Shown in pieces: positions 45,046-55,597 of a stretch of DNA of 64,000 bases. This DNA comes from Photobacterium frigidiphilum. GTDB taxonomy: Bacteria; Pseudomonadota; Gammaproteobacteria; Enterobacterales; Vibrionaceae. Where the stretch lies: contig NZ_PYMJ01000018.1 of NCBI RefSeq assembly GCF_003025615.1, forward strand, positions 1 through 64,000, read 5' to 3'. Below the pieces are notes generated by a model. The model did no database searches. It had not been told where the DNA came from and saw nothing but the letters and a program-made list of their open reading frames with translations. The first letter of the stretch is position 1. The number at the start of each line of letters is the position of its first letter. The position numbers and the translations under genes were made by a program.

Positions 45046-46008
45046 TTAACTTGAGTAGTTAGGTGCATGGCCTAGTACTTCACGTAAACGTTCTTGAACA
45101 ACATCGACCAATACATCAGGCTGGAATTTAGAGATAAAGCGATTACAACCAACTTTTTCAACCATGGCCTCATTGAAACTGCCACTCAACGACGTATTCA
45201 GTGCGATAAATAAATCATTCATGCGTGGGTCATTACGCACTTCATGTGTCAGCTTATAGCCGTCCATTTCTGGCATCTCGGCGTCGGTGAACATCATAAG
45301 AATTTCGTCTGTGACTGTTTTACCTTCATCACACCAACCTTTTAATAAGGTTAGGGCTTTCATACCATCGTTAGCTTCGATGACTTCAATACCCAGTTGA
45401 GACAAGGTATCGCGAATTTGACCACGAGCGGTAGATGAATCATCGACAATCAAGATCTTGCGACCATGAAGTTGATTAACAATGGTTTTATCTAAGACTT
45501 CATCCGATATTTGGATATTGTAATCAATGATTTCTGCTAATACTTTTTCGACATCCAGAATACTGACCAAACGTTGCATGCCATCACGTTCAATTTTAGT
45601 GATTGCTGTTAAGTAATTATTAGGTCCCACTTGTTCTGGTGGTGCTTGAATATCTTTCCACGTCATATTAACAATGTTCATTACCTGACCGACAAGAAAT
45701 GCCTGAATAGTACGGTTGTACTCAGTAATAATGATATTGCACTCATCATTTTTTTCCATACTACGCATGCCGATCGAACTGCGTAGATCAATAACGGGAA
45801 TGGATGTACCTCGAATATTGGCGACACCGCACACGCTGGGATGTGACCCAGGTAAAATATTCAGATGAGGACGTTTAATGACTTCTTTTACCTTGAAGAC
45901 GTTGATAGCAAAAAATTGAGATGTATTGAGTTGAAAGATTAAAAGCTCAAGCCGGTTTTGACCAACAAGTTGAGTGCGTTGATCAACTGAATCTAAAATA
46001 TTGGCCAT
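45046..46008 (-). CDS. cheV: CheV chemotaxis coupling protein
   Basis: 320 residues: an N-terminal CheW domain (about 20-165; VCGVANIRGTSIPVIDLRSS) and a C-terminal receiver domain (about 180-305; ILIVDDSSTARGQIRD, acceptor Asp in MMFTDAEMPEMDG, Lys in ISKF). CheV links receptors to CheA and damps the signal when phosphorylated. Stands alone, as CheV genes often do. Confidence 0.95.
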   Translation of the reverse strand: MANILDSVDQRTQLVGQNRLELLIFQLNTSQFFAINVFKVKEVIKRPHLNILPGSHPSVCGVANIRGTSIPVIDLRSSIGMRSMEKNDECNIIITEYNRTIQAFLVGQVMNIVNMTWKDIQAPPEQVGPNNYLTAITKIERDGMQRLVSILDVEKVLAEIIDYNIQISDEVLDKTIVNQLHGRKILIVDDSSTARGQIRDTLSQLGIEVIEANDGMKALTLLKGWCDEGKTVTDEILMMFTDAEMPEMDGYKLTHEVRNDPRMNDLFIALNTSLSGSFNEAMVEKVGCNRFISKFQPDVLVDVVQERLREVLGHAPNYSS

Positions 46009-46411
46009 AGTTTGCTTTAATCCAAATAATTATCTAATTTATCAGTAAATTATAAAGTAGTGATTAGGTAAAAGTCACGATCTATGTAAAAAAATGTGAA
46101 TCGTTTACTTTTTATTACACTCGTTAATAAAGAAAACAGCTTTAAGCGAGAGATAGCTCTCATACTGGTAAATATTCCAAATATAAAAGCCGACAGTGTT
46201 CCAAATCAAAGAATTTTATTCTGCTTTTGATACGTTTGGGGAATAAGTAAAAATTGATGATTTTTCTCCAATCATCCTTGAGCTACTGCCATTCGTGAAT
46301 ACGAAGAACAATAAATGTTCGGTCATTACTATAGTACATATCATTTTGATAAATATGATTACGGTCAATGATTAATAAGATGCAGTACCGAGAACCTTAA
46401 AGAGGCAATCA
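46009..46411. other. Intergenic region upstream of the formate dehydrogenase gene
   Basis: 400 bp between divergent cheV and the fused dehydrogenase. No ORF is supported. TTGATAAATATGAT near 46350 has one good half of an FNR/CRP-like site and a poor second half; this is weak. RBS AAAGAGG precedes ATG 46412. Confidence 0.35.
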
Positions 46412-49400
46412 ATGGTAAATGTCACGATAGATGGACAAGTATTTCCTGTAAATGCGCAACAAACCCTACTTGAAGCTGCAGCTGACTGTAATATTGAAAT
46501 ACCGTCACTTTGTGGTCTTAATAAAAATGGCGAAAAAGTACCCTGTGAACTTTGTGTCGTCGATGTGGCTGGGCAAGGTATTCAACGTGCTTGTGAAATT
46601 CAACCCGTTGAAAACATGACTGTCACAACAGTGTCTGAAGAACTGTCGTCGCTTCGTCAAACAGCACTAAATCGTATTCTTTCTGATCACTATGCTGATT
46701 GTGAAGCGCCGTGCCAAACAGCATGTCCTGCTGGCGTAGATATTCAATCTTATCTTTACCATATTTCTCAAGATGATCATGTTAAAGCAGTAGAAGTGAT
46801 TAAACGAACACTGCCTATGCCGTTATCCATTGGCCGTGTTTGCCCTGCATTTTGTGAAACTGAATGCCGTCGTGGTTTAGTCGATGAACCAATCGCCATT
46901 CGCCAGCTTAAACGACATGCAGCCGATATCGATCTTGCTGCACAAGAAAATTATGTACCGCCAAAGAAAGCATCAAAAGGTATGTCCATTGCAGTTGTAG
47001 GTAGTGGCCCTGGCGGCTTAACGTGTGGCTATTATCTAACCAATGAAGGCTACGATGTAACAGTATTTGAATCGATGCCTGAAGCGGGTGGTTGGTTACG
47101 TTACGGTATACCTGAATACCGTTTGCCTAAGGCTATTTTGGCAAAAGAAATTGAGCTAATGTGCCGAAACGGCATGCAAGTACTGACCTCTAAGAAGTTA
47201 GGCGATGATTTCACACTCACGCAACTCACAGAAGATTATGATGCGGTATGCCTTGCAGTTGGTGCTTCGCAAGCTGTAGAAATGAATTATACTGGTAGTG
47301 ATCTTAATGGCTGTTATTTAGGTGTCGATTACCTGAAAGATTACGTCACTGAAGGTCGTTATATTACGGGTAAAAAAGTAGCCGTTATTGGTGGTGGTAA
47401 TACTGCCATTGACTGTGCACGAACAGCTGTACGTGACGGTGCTGATACCACGCTTATTTACCGTCGTACACGTGATGAAATGCCTGCTGAAGATTATGAA
47501 ATTGTAGAAGCCGAGCATGAAGGCGTTAAGTTTCACTTTTTAACAAACCCCGTTGAAAATATTGCTGACGCGAATGGTCACGTGTGTGAAGTTAAGCTCG
47601 AGAAAATGGCACTGGGTGAGGCTGATGCATCTGGTCGTCGTCGACCGGAGCCGACAGGTAAATACTTTACCGAAGCGTTTGATACCGTTATTGCTGCGGT
47701 TTCGCAAAAGCCTGATTTAAGCTTCATGGATAAAGAAGAATTAGAGCTGCCATTAACGCGCTGGAATACTCAAGATGCTAATCCGAATACCATGCACTCT
47801 GGTTTAGGTAATGTATTCAGTATTGGTGATTTCCGTCGTGGACCCGCAACAGCCATTGAGGCGGTTGCAGATGGACGCATTGCTGCAGAGGCGATTGATC
47901 GCTTCTTCGACGGTGATATGGAAAACATTCCAGTTAAGCTTTTTAATTCTCAAAAAGAGCGCAAGTTAAAGCAGGTTGCTCCTGAACAGTTTGTAGAGAT
48001 TAAAAAAGTAATGCGTTCTGTAATGCCAGAATTGAGCACGAAAGAGCGAGAGTTAAGCTTTAGTGAAGTTGAAACGGGTTTTAACAATGACGAAGCAATG
48101 CGCGAAGCGGCACGTTGTTTAGAGTGTGGTTGTCAGGCAAACACTGATTGTAAGTTACGTGACTATGCGACCGAATATGATGTTGCAGAAACCGAACTAA
48201 CCAATGAGAGTTGCCAGAAATTCCATGTAGATGATAGCTCTGAATTCATCGTATTCGACGCTAACCGTTGCATTAGTTGTGGTCAGTGCGTTGAAGCCTG
48301 TAATGAAAAAGCAGTTCACGGCACATTAAGTTTCGCCAAAAATGCTGATGGCTCAAGTGCAAGCCGCCCTGAATGCCGTCCTGGCTTTGATAAAGGCTAC
48401 AGCATGGGTGATTCGAACTGTGTTCAATGCGGGGCATGTGTTCAAGTGTGTCCTACTGGCGCACTGGTCGATAAGCGAGATAAGTCGCAAGGTCGAATCG
48501 AAATGCTGAAGCCAGTTGAGACGATTTGTACCTATTGTGGTGTGGGTTGTAAGCTGACGATGTTTGTCGATGAATCATTAAATCAGATTCGTTATGTACA
48601 AGGCGTAAAAGATTCGCCAGTAAACCAAGGTATGTTATGTGTTAAAGGACGCTTTGGTTTTGATTTTGTAAACAGCAAAGAGCGTTTAACAACCCCGCTA
48701 ATTCGTAAAAATGGCGAATTACAGCCAGCCAGTTGGGAAGAGGCTATATCGCTGGTCGCTGACAAATTCAATGCGATTAAAGCCGATAGAGGCGGTAATG
48801 CGTTAGCGGGTTTCTCATCGGCGAAAACCACCAACGAAGATAATTTTGCATTCCAAAAGTTTATTCGTCGCGAATTAGAAACGAATAACGTCGATCACTG
48901 TGCACGTTTGTGTCACGCATCAACAGTAACAGGATTAGAAGCGTCAATTGGTAGTGGCGCAATGACCAATGACATACCAAGCATTAAGTTCTCTGATGTG
49001 GTGTTTATCATTGGCTCTGATACGACCTCGGCACACCCGATCATAGCATCCCATATCAAACAGGCGATTCGTACAGGTAAAACACGTTTAATCGTGGCGG
49101 ATCCTAAGCGTATTGATATTGCGGATCATTCTGAATTGTATGTCGCACATCGTCCGGGTACGGATGTGATGCTAATGAACGGCATCATGCAACAAATCAT
49201 CAAAAACGAGTGGCATGATAAAGCGTATATTGATGAGCGAACTGAAGGCTTTGAAGCATTAAAAGCAGAAGTGATGCTCGATAGCTATGCACCCGATAAA
49301 GTGGAATTGGTCACGGGTGTGAAAGCGCAAGACGTTATTAAAATGGCGCAGATGATTGGTACCGCTAATCGCACCGCCGTGTATTACTCGATGGGTATTA

Positions 49401-50569
49401 CGCAGCATACAACGGGCCATGATAATGTTCGCTCTGTGGCTAACTTGCAGATGTTGTGCGGTAACATTGGTATTGAAGGCGGTGGTATTAACCCACTACG
49501 TGGTCAATCTAATGTGCAAGGTGCTTGTGATATGGGGGCGTTACCAAACAACTTCCCTGGTTACCAGAAAGTACAGGTGCCTGAAATTCATGCCAAGTTT
49601 GCCAAAGCATGGAATAAACCCAACTTACCGAAAGAGGATGGGTTAACCCTAACCGAGATTATCGATGCAGCATGTCATGATCAGGTGAAAGGTTTATATG
49701 TAATGGGTGAAAATCCAGTTCTGAGTGATCCTAACCAAGCGCATGTACTAGAAGGCTTAGAGAAATTAGATTTCTTAGTGGTACAAGATATTTTCTTAAC
49801 TGAAACTGCGCAATATGCGGATGTCGTTTTACCGTCATGTTCTTTCGCCGAAAAATCAGGTCATTTCACGAATACTGAACGCCGTGTTCAACGCATTACT
49901 CCTGCGGTTAATCCTCCAGGTGAAGCAAAGGAAGATTGGTGGATCATTCAAAGCATTGCAAATGCAATGGGGAGCGATTGGGCGTATCAATCAGTAAAAG
50001 ACATTACTGAAGAGATCACCCAGTTAACGCCACAATATGCGGGTATTCACTGGGATCGTGTTGGTAGAGATGGCCTTCAATGGCCGTGTAACGACAACGC
50101 ACCTGACGGTACGCGTGTTATGCATACCTCTCAATTTACTCGTGGTAAAGGGGAGATGGCAGCAATCCCGTTCCGTTACGCGGCTGAATTACCTGATGCA
50201 GAATATCCTCTTATTTTGACAACAGGGCGTTTATTAGAACAATTCCACACCGGTACCATGACAAGAAAAACCAAAGGGTTGGATAACCTGGCTGGCCCTC
50301 GTGCAATGATTTCGGTCGTTGATGCAGAGCGTCTTGGTGTGCGTAATGGTGAAATGCTTAAAGTGTCAACGCGTCGTGGCAGCATTGAAACCCCTGCGTT
50401 TGTTACTAAACGTATGCAAGAAGGTGTGGTATTTGTACCGTTCCACTTTGCTGAAGCGCCTGCAAACCGTTTAACGACGACTGCAACGGATCCCCATGCG
50501 AAGATCCCCGAGTTCAAAGTGGCAGCGGTTAAAATTGAAAAAGTACGGGTGTTAGTAGAGACCTGCTGA
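46412..50569 (+). CDS. Fused ferredoxin / GltD-like flavoprotein / formate dehydrogenase alpha
   Basis: 1385 residues in one chain. Order: 2Fe-2S domain (1-75, CGLNKNGEKVPCELC); GltD-type Fe-S helical domain (CQTACPAGVD, RVCPAFCETECRRG); FAD/NAD(P) domain (VVGSGPGGLTCGYY; IGGGNTAIDCARTA); two 4Fe-4S clusters (CISCGQCVEAC; CVQCGACVQVCP); then a molybdopterin formate dehydrogenase with its own 4Fe-4S (CTYCGVGC) and catalytic Cys834 in ARLCHAST, in place of selenocysteine. It could oxidise formate and pass electrons to NAD(P) without separate subunits. Cytoplasmic, no Tat signal. Accessory fdh genes are not nearby. Confidence 0.9.
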   Translation: MVNVTIDGQVFPVNAQQTLLEAAADCNIEIPSLCGLNKNGEKVPCELCVVDVAGQGIQRACEIQPVENMTVTTVSEELSSLRQTALNRILSDHYADCEAPCQTACPAGVDIQSYLYHISQDDHVKAVEVIKRTLPMPLSIGRVCPAFCETECRRGLVDEPIAIRQLKRHAADIDLAAQENYVPPKKASKGMSIAVVGSGPGGLTCGYYLTNEGYDVTVFESMPEAGGWLRYGIPEYRLPKAILAKEIELMCRNGMQVLTSKKLGDDFTLTQLTEDYDAVCLAVGASQAVEMNYTGSDLNGCYLGVDYLKDYVTEGRYITGKKVAVIGGGNTAIDCARTAVRDGADTTLIYRRTRDEMPAEDYEIVEAEHEGVKFHFLTNPVENIADANGHVCEVKLEKMALGEADASGRRRPEPTGKYFTEAFDTVIAAVSQKPDLSFMDKEELELPLTRWNTQDANPNTMHSGLGNVFSIGDFRRGPATAIEAVADGRIAAEAIDRFFDGDMENIPVKLFNSQKERKLKQVAPEQFVEIKKVMRSVMPELSTKERELSFSEVETGFNNDEAMREAARCLECGCQANTDCKLRDYATEYDVAETELTNESCQKFHVDDSSEFIVFDANRCISCGQCVEACNEKAVHGTLSFAKNADGSSASRPECRPGFDKGYSMGDSNCVQCGACVQVCPTGALVDKRDKSQGRIEMLKPVETICTYCGVGCKLTMFVDESLNQIRYVQGVKDSPVNQGMLCVKGRFGFDFVNSKERLTTPLIRKNGELQPASWEEAISLVADKFNAIKADRGGNALAGFSSAKTTNEDNFAFQKFIRRELETNNVDHCARLCHASTVTGLEASIGSGAMTNDIPSIKFSDVVFIIGSDTTSAHPIIASHIKQAIRTGKTRLIVADPKRIDIADHSELYVAHRPGTDVMLMNGIMQQIIKNEWHDKAYIDERTEGFEALKAEVMLDSYAPDKVELVTGVKAQDVIKMAQMIGTANRTAVYYSMGITQHTTGHDNVRSVANLQMLCGNIGIEGGGINPLRGQSNVQGACDMGALPNNFPGYQKVQVPEIHAKFAKAWNKPNLPKEDGLTLTEIIDAACHDQVKGLYVMGENPVLSDPNQAHVLEGLEKLDFLVVQDIFLTETAQYADVVLPSCSFAEKSGHFTNTERRVQRITPAVNPPGEAKEDWWIIQSIANAMGSDWAYQSVKDITEEITQLTPQYAGIHWDRVGRDGLQWPCNDNAPDGTRVMHTSQFTRGKGEMAAIPFRYAAELPDAEYPLILTTGRLLEQFHTGTMTRKTKGLDNLAGPRAMISVVDAERLGVRNGEMLKVSTRRGSIETPAFVTKRMQEGVVFVPFHFAEAPANRLTTTATDPHAKIPEFKVAAVKIEKVRVLVETC

Positions 50570-50648
50570 TGCTTTGAATCTGTCGCTGAAAAATCATTCA
50601 ATGCATTAATGAATGGTTTAGCATTACCGATATAGTGAGAATCTGGAA

Positions 50649-50682
50649 CCATCAATAGCACATGCTGTTGATGGTTTTTTTT
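50649..50682 (+). terminator. Terminator of the formate dehydrogenase gene
   Basis: CCATCAATAGCA pairs with TGCTGTTGATGG (50649-50674, one wobble), followed by eight T. Confidence 0.9.
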
Positions 50683-51070
50683 GCGTGGAATATGAAATAG
50701 TACATTTTTTGTTCGGTTGAATTTGAAAACTTAAATTCCATATTTAATAGCGTAGTAAGGAAGATTTCACACGCTATAAAAGTGCGTAAAGGAATAAAAG
50801 AACGCTCTATTAGAGTTTTTAAATCTAAAAGCGCACTTTGTAACTATTTCTTACAATTTACAGGGTGAGTAACAACTAATTAACAACTTGGGGTTGAGTG
50901 TCTATATTACCGATGGTTATGATGTTACAGAATGTAAAATTGTGAAGAATTAAGTAATTAACAGTAACAGCCTTCATGGGTCTTAGTATGAAAATAAATC
51001 AGAAAGTGGGAAAATACCCCTGTCAACGCGGTTTTATCTTGAAGGGACGCTTTCTATTAATGAGGTTGTT
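50683..51070. other. Intergenic region before the small membrane protein
   Basis: 390 bp, AT-rich. No ORF or RNA gene recognised. The last 60 bp contain GAAGGGACGC and an ATGAGG before the next start; the promoter should lie here. Confidence 0.35.
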
Positions 51071-51442
51071 ATGAAATTTGGTTTTATTATACTTTTATCA
51101 ATTGTAGCTGGTGTACTTTCAGGTGAGCATTTCCATTCATTTATGGTAGGCTTTGGAATTGCAGCAGTCGCTGTGGGCACAGGTTACTGGTTAGCTTTTC
51201 GCTCGACACGTTATCCTCAATTAGCGGCTTTACTTCTTTTAATGGGAGTGGCGGCGAAAATGGGCGTGACAGTGGTAGGTGTGATGTGGAGCCTTGAAGC
51301 AAACTTGATCAATTCACCGTTTGTATTTTCTTTATCGTACTTATTCTTCTCGATTGTTGCGACTTACTTGTATTTCACACTTCGTGAATTCCAAATGAAT
51401 CGTACTGCTAAAATGAATGCACTGGAAACTCAGGCAGCATAA
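51071..51442 (+). CDS. Small integral membrane protein, unknown function
   Basis: 123 residues with four hydrophobic segments (about 2-17, 25-43, 51-72, 83-104) and a short polar tail. His residues in GEHFHSF lie between the first two helices. Preceded by TGAGGTTGTT and followed by a strong terminator, so it is a monocistronic gene. I do not recognise the family. Confidence 0.72.
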   Translation: MKFGFIILLSIVAGVLSGEHFHSFMVGFGIAAVAVGTGYWLAFRSTRYPQLAALLLLMGVAAKMGVTVVGVMWSLEANLINSPFVFSLSYLFFSIVATYLYFTLREFQMNRTAKMNALETQAA

Positions 51443-51465
51443 TTAGTTATAAAAATATTCCATAG

Positions 51466-51498
51466 AAAAGGGGCTGATTAATTATCAGCCCCTTTTTT
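51466..51498. terminator. Bidirectional terminator before nagA end
   Basis: GGGGCTGAT (51470-51478), loop TAATT, ATCAGCCCC (51484-51492), A run left and T run right; serves both converging genes. Confidence 0.92.
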
Positions 51499-51524
51499 GT
51501 ATTTGCGTGTATCTCATCGTGAGA

Positions 51525-52661
51525 TTAGCGAGCAGTAAAGTCGTGTTGTTTACCCATTTGAATAACATGCTGCACCTGATTATCATCAGTTAGCAATGTG
51601 ATATTCGCTTTATAACCTGCTTTTAACTGACCATATTCGTGGTCAAGTTTTAATGCTTTTGCTGGGTAGAGGCTAGCCATACGCAATGCTTCATCACGCG
51701 TAAGCCCAACCTGATCAATAAGGTTTCTTACACCTTCAATCATGGTAATTGCAGCACCTGCGATAGTACCGTCGGCATAATGGCACTTTCCATCAGTTAC
51801 GTAAGCTGTTGTTCCAGCCATGTCGTATTCGGTTAAGTCTGTGCCTGCTGGATTAACGGCATCTGTTATCATAAATAGCTTTTCACCCATTAGCTGGTGG
51901 GCAATACGAACAGATGCGTATGAAGAGTGAATGCCATCAACAATGATGCCTGCATGTGGCTTTTTATCGAAAATATAACCGACAGCGCCAGGTTCACGAG
52001 AGCCAAGTGGCGTCATCGCATTATATAAATGCGTAGCCATTGTGATGCCATCTTTTTCAGCAAGTTCTTCATATGTCGAGTTAGTGTGACCAAGTGACAC
52101 TGTAATGCCAGCCTGTGTCAAAATATCGATAACGTGCTGCGAGGTGTTTTCTGGTGCAAGTGTTATTACGCTAATTTTATCTGCATTATCAGCAAGGTAG
52201 TACGCTGTTATTTCATCAAGTTCACGAATTAAGTGCTCTTGGTGCGCTCCCTTTTTAGCTTTATTAATAAAGGGACCTTCAAGGTGTAAACCCAATACGC
52301 CTTCTTTACTTGGCTCATTAATATCAGCAACCATATCAATAGCTTGCTTCATTGATTCAGCTTGGCTAGTAATAAGGGTTGGTAAATATTGCGTCGTGCC
52401 ACTTTTAAGGTTGGTTGCGTTCATTACATCAAGTGTTTCTTTTCTGATGTCTGTATTAAGTAATACGCCGCCACAACCATTTAATTGGATATCAATAAAG
52501 CCAGCAGTTGCTAATAAGCCATTAGCATTGAAAATTTTTGCAGGTAATTTTGCATCTTTCATCGAAACGATAGACGTTATAGTGTCTTGATCAATGATAA
52601 TCGCTTGGTCTAGAAGGGTCGTGTGACCATCAAAAACATTAACATGCGTTAGTGCAAACAT
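51525..52661 (-). CDS. nagA: NagA, N-acetylglucosamine-6-phosphate deacetylase
   Basis: Cytoplasmic metal enzyme that removes acetyl from GlcNAc-6-P during chitin or cell-wall sugar use. About 378 residues from ATG 52661 (MFALTHVNVFDG; GAGAGG just upstream). The frame open to 52721 adds an unlikely 20 residues. Key motifs: FIDIQLNGCGG, HLEGPFINKAKKGAH (metal Glu), LGHTNST, THLYNAM, and catalytic Asp in ITDAVNPAG. nagB, nagC and nagE are not in this window, so it is an isolated copy. The 330 bp upstream hold no gene. Confidence 0.95.
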   Translation of the reverse strand: MFALTHVNVFDGHTTLLDQAIIIDQDTITSIVSMKDAKLPAKIFNANGLLATAGFIDIQLNGCGGVLLNTDIRKETLDVMNATNLKSGTTQYLPTLITSQAESMKQAIDMVADINEPSKEGVLGLHLEGPFINKAKKGAHQEHLIRELDEITAYYLADNADKISVITLAPENTSQHVIDILTQAGITVSLGHTNSTYEELAEKDGITMATHLYNAMTPLGSREPGAVGYIFDKKPHAGIIVDGIHSSYASVRIAHQLMGEKLFMITDAVNPAGTDLTEYDMAGTTAYVTDGKCHYADGTIAGAAITMIEGVRNLIDQVGLTRDEALRMASLYPAKALKLDHEYGQLKAGYKANITLLTDDNQVQHVIQMGKQHDFTAR

Positions 52662-52994
52662 AAGCCTCTCGTTATTATCCGCTAGTAACTGCCTCTGGCT
52701 ATTGTGAATAAACGCAATCACTCAGTTGCAGAGATATGCTGAAGATGAACTCCGCATAATTATAGTTAAAGATGGGATTGCATTGTTACAACAGCACGCC
52801 CGCTTAAATTTGTTGGATTTAAGATTGAATCTTAATTCTCGATAGAAAATAAGATATATGAAAAAGGGCGCTGTAGTCAATAATACGAGTCGATTTAAAG
52901 GTATATATTTAGCTTTATATCAAATTATTGGTTCTAAAATGTCACTTTACGTATGTTTAATGAGCAATTGTGCTCGCTAGCTCTTTGTTTGTTT

Positions 52995-53882
52995 CTATAG
53001 TGACTCAAAAGGTTTCCAATGCTCAAAAATAAAGTCAATCAGCGCTTGAGTGCGCTCTGACAGTAGCTTTCTTTGTGGATATAGCAGTGCAACGTCAGAT
53101 CCTTCCATTTGCCAGTCAGGAAATAATTGAATCAACTCGCCATTCTCAAAGGATTTTTTTGTATACCATTCAGGAAGACGTGCTATGCCCAATCCTGCAA
53201 CGGCAGCACGATGGATAGTATCTAGCTCGTCAGATTGAATACGTGCATTCGGGATGAACTTTACACTTTCGCCACTAATATGGTTGAACACCCATCGTTG
53301 CTGAGGGCTTGGTGATAACAGGTCGTAACGTACTAATTGGTTAGGGTGGGTTAGGTCTGGTTTATCATTTAGATAGTCAGGGGTCGTACATATTACTGAT
53401 GGGTTATGTGACAAACGTTTTGCGACCCAATCAGAAGCAGGCTGATGACCAAAGCGTAAGGCAATATCAATATCACCGCGAAGATGGTAATTATTTTGAT
53501 TCCCTAACTGGAAGCGTATTTGTACTTTAGGATGTAGCTTTGCAAACTCTAACGCTAAAGGACCAATTTGGTGCTTGAGTGGAATAATGGGAGCATTGAT
53601 AACAATAACGCCAGAAAAGTCTTCTTTTTCTTTATCGACGCTTTCAAGTCGAAGGTGAATATCATCAAATACAGTCGAAAATTGCTGAACAAGTAGCTGT
53701 CCATCTTTCGTTAAACTCATATCTTTTGCATGGCGCACCAATAACTTGCGGCCAGTATCGGTTTCAAGTTGTTGTATTCTTCTGCTTAGCGTACTGGTCG
53801 GAATGGCTCTTTGTCTTGCGGCTGATGCGAAACTTCCGGCTTTTACGACAGTAAGGAAAAGGTCTAAATCATCCAGTTTCAT
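52995..53882 (-). CDS. LysR-family regulator
   Basis: 295 residues: winged helix-turn-helix (FLTVVKAGSFASAARQRAIP then TSTLSRRIQQLE, 9-40) and effector domain with NIDIALRFG-like block GDIDIALRFGHQPASDWVAKR. Belongs to the large CrgA/AphB-like branch. Divergent from the EmrB-type exporter at 53982 with a 100-bp shared promoter region, so it probably regulates that pump. Confidence 0.9.
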   Translation of the reverse strand: MKLDDLDLFLTVVKAGSFASAARQRAIPTSTLSRRIQQLETDTGRKLLVRHAKDMSLTKDGQLLVQQFSTVFDDIHLRLESVDKEKEDFSGVIVINAPIIPLKHQIGPLALEFAKLHPKVQIRFQLGNQNNYHLRGDIDIALRFGHQPASDWVAKRLSHNPSVICTTPDYLNDKPDLTHPNQLVRYDLLSPSPQQRWVFNHISGESVKFIPNARIQSDELDTIHRAAVAGLGIARLPEWYTKKSFENGELIQLFPDWQMEGSDVALLYPQRKLLSERTQALIDFIFEHWKPFESL

Positions 53883-53981
53883 TCAAGATCCCATTTATGA
53901 AATGATGAGGTTCATTATATCCTGTTTTCGTAACGGCAAACTTGTTTTATTTTAGGCTCCGTTTTAGTTATGGGGGAATGT

Positions 53982-55379
53982 ATGTCACCTAAAACAATTT
54001 TTACCAGCGTAGCACTTGTTATTGCATTGGGTTCATTAGAAAAAAGTATTGTTACCACGCCTTTGCCTATTATTGGGGCGGAATTAAATGCAGGGCAGGC
54101 ACTCACATGGGTGATTACGGCTTATCTACTTGCAGCGACGGCTGTTTTGCCTGTTTATGGCAAATTAAGTGATATTTTTGGACGCGTAAAAATGCTGAAC
54201 ATCAGTATTTTACTGTTTATTCTTGGCTCTGTTGCTTGTGCATTATCGCAAGACTTAACACAATTAATTGCCTCACGGGTGTTGCAAGGCATTGGTGGCG
54301 GTGGTTTGATTGCCTTAGCATTCACTGTGATCGCAGATAGTATTCCTGCCCGTGAAGTAGGGAAATATCAAGGCTATATTTCAATCGTTTATGCCGTATC
54401 CAGTATTGCAGGACCTTTGTTAGGTGGGTATTTTTCTGAGCAGTTATCATGGCGTTGGATTTTCTGGATTAATATTCCATTAGGTGCTCTTGCAGTATGG
54501 ATGATAAACAAAAACCTAAGGCACCTAAGTGTTAAACGCGCATCGAAGTTTGATTGGAAGGGCGCAGGTTTACTGATGACAGCAACCACCTTGTTACTGT
54601 TATTAATATCACCAGAAGCCAGCCTTGATGCAACAATTGCCAGCATTGCGTTATTTACCGTTATGCTGCTATTAGTTTGGGTTGAACGAAAAGCGGTAGA
54701 TCCTATTTTACCGGTAAGATTGGTATCGTTACCGGGGTATGTTATTAGCGTGCTTTTAATTTTATGTTCCCAGTTATTGATGTTTGCAGTGTTGGTTTAC
54801 CTTCCGCTTCAAATGCAATGGCAAAAAGGGATGACAGCGTCAGGCAGTGGTCTGTTGATGATGATCTTCATGTTTAGCATCACAACAGGTGCCTATTTTG
54901 GTGGTAAGCAAATTGCTAGAAAAGGCTACTATAAGCGCTTTGTTGTTGTTGGGTTTTTACTCTCGGCAATTGCATTATGGCTATTACACTTTGATCTGTA
55001 TTTATCTGCGGCCTTGGCTGCGGCGGGGCTTGGCTTAGGGCTTACTCTACCTGCATTAAGTGTAGTTGTTCAAAACGTATTACCAGCAGAAGATCGTGGT
55101 ATAGGTATGTCATTATTTGGCTTTGGACGAGAGCTTGGTGGTGCTATCGGTGTCGCGTTTTGTGCCACTATATTCCATAGCCAAGTGCCAGTCGTAGTTG
55201 CTGAAGGTAGCGAGAATACCTTAGCTCATTTTGATCCAGAGGCGTTAGCGCAGGGCTTTAGCATGACCTATGCGGGTATGGCTGTTGTTGCTGTTATTGC
55301 TTTTCTGCTCGCTGTGTTTGCAATGAAAGGGCAAGCGTTATCATCAGATCTAAAACCGCACGCGGTAAAAGATAAATAA
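53982..55379 (+). CDS. MFS drug-efflux transporter, EmrB/QacA (DHA2) type
   Basis: About 465 residues with about 13-14 membrane helices. Motif A is GKLSDIFGRVKM (residues about 57-68) and motif C-like GIGGGGLIALAF follows; motif for the 14-helix group includes LGGYFSEQLSWRWIFWINIP. Proton-driven export of hydrophobic drugs or toxic metabolites. GGGGGA just before ATG 53982 favours this start over 53970. No EmrA-like membrane fusion partner is adjacent. Confidence 0.9.
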   Translation: MSPKTIFTSVALVIALGSLEKSIVTTPLPIIGAELNAGQALTWVITAYLLAATAVLPVYGKLSDIFGRVKMLNISILLFILGSVACALSQDLTQLIASRVLQGIGGGGLIALAFTVIADSIPAREVGKYQGYISIVYAVSSIAGPLLGGYFSEQLSWRWIFWINIPLGALAVWMINKNLRHLSVKRASKFDWKGAGLLMTATTLLLLLISPEASLDATIASIALFTVMLLLVWVERKAVDPILPVRLVSLPGYVISVLLILCSQLLMFAVLVYLPLQMQWQKGMTASGSGLLMMIFMFSITTGAYFGGKQIARKGYYKRFVVVGFLLSAIALWLLHFDLYLSAALAAAGLGLGLTLPALSVVVQNVLPAEDRGIGMSLFGFGRELGGAIGVAFCATIFHSQVPVVVAEGSENTLAHFDPEALAQGFSMTYAGMAVVAVIAFLLAVFAMKGQALSSDLKPHAVKDK

Positions 55380-55597
55380 CCCAAAAGTCGATGACTTGTT
55401 TGTTGAAGCATAACGGGTAATCACTCATGGCTTAAAAGTCATGCTGTTATTGTTACAGCTATCAATATATGCTTCTCGCTTCTCTTACCATAATCAGGCA
55501 AAATGCTTGGCTTTATTTCTAATTCTCATTTTCAATGTATACAGTCTTAATGTTTACATTGTAATGAACAGCCTATAGCACAATGACGAGGTGTGTC

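Noticed and set aside
48841-48960. Selenocysteine in the formate dehydrogenase
   Set aside because: The catalytic position is an ordinary Cys codon (TGT at 48911-48913); no in-frame TGA is present.
50176-50661. 161-residue ORF antisense to the formate dehydrogenase end
   Set aside because: It mirrors strong coding sequence on the other strand and shows no protein family features.
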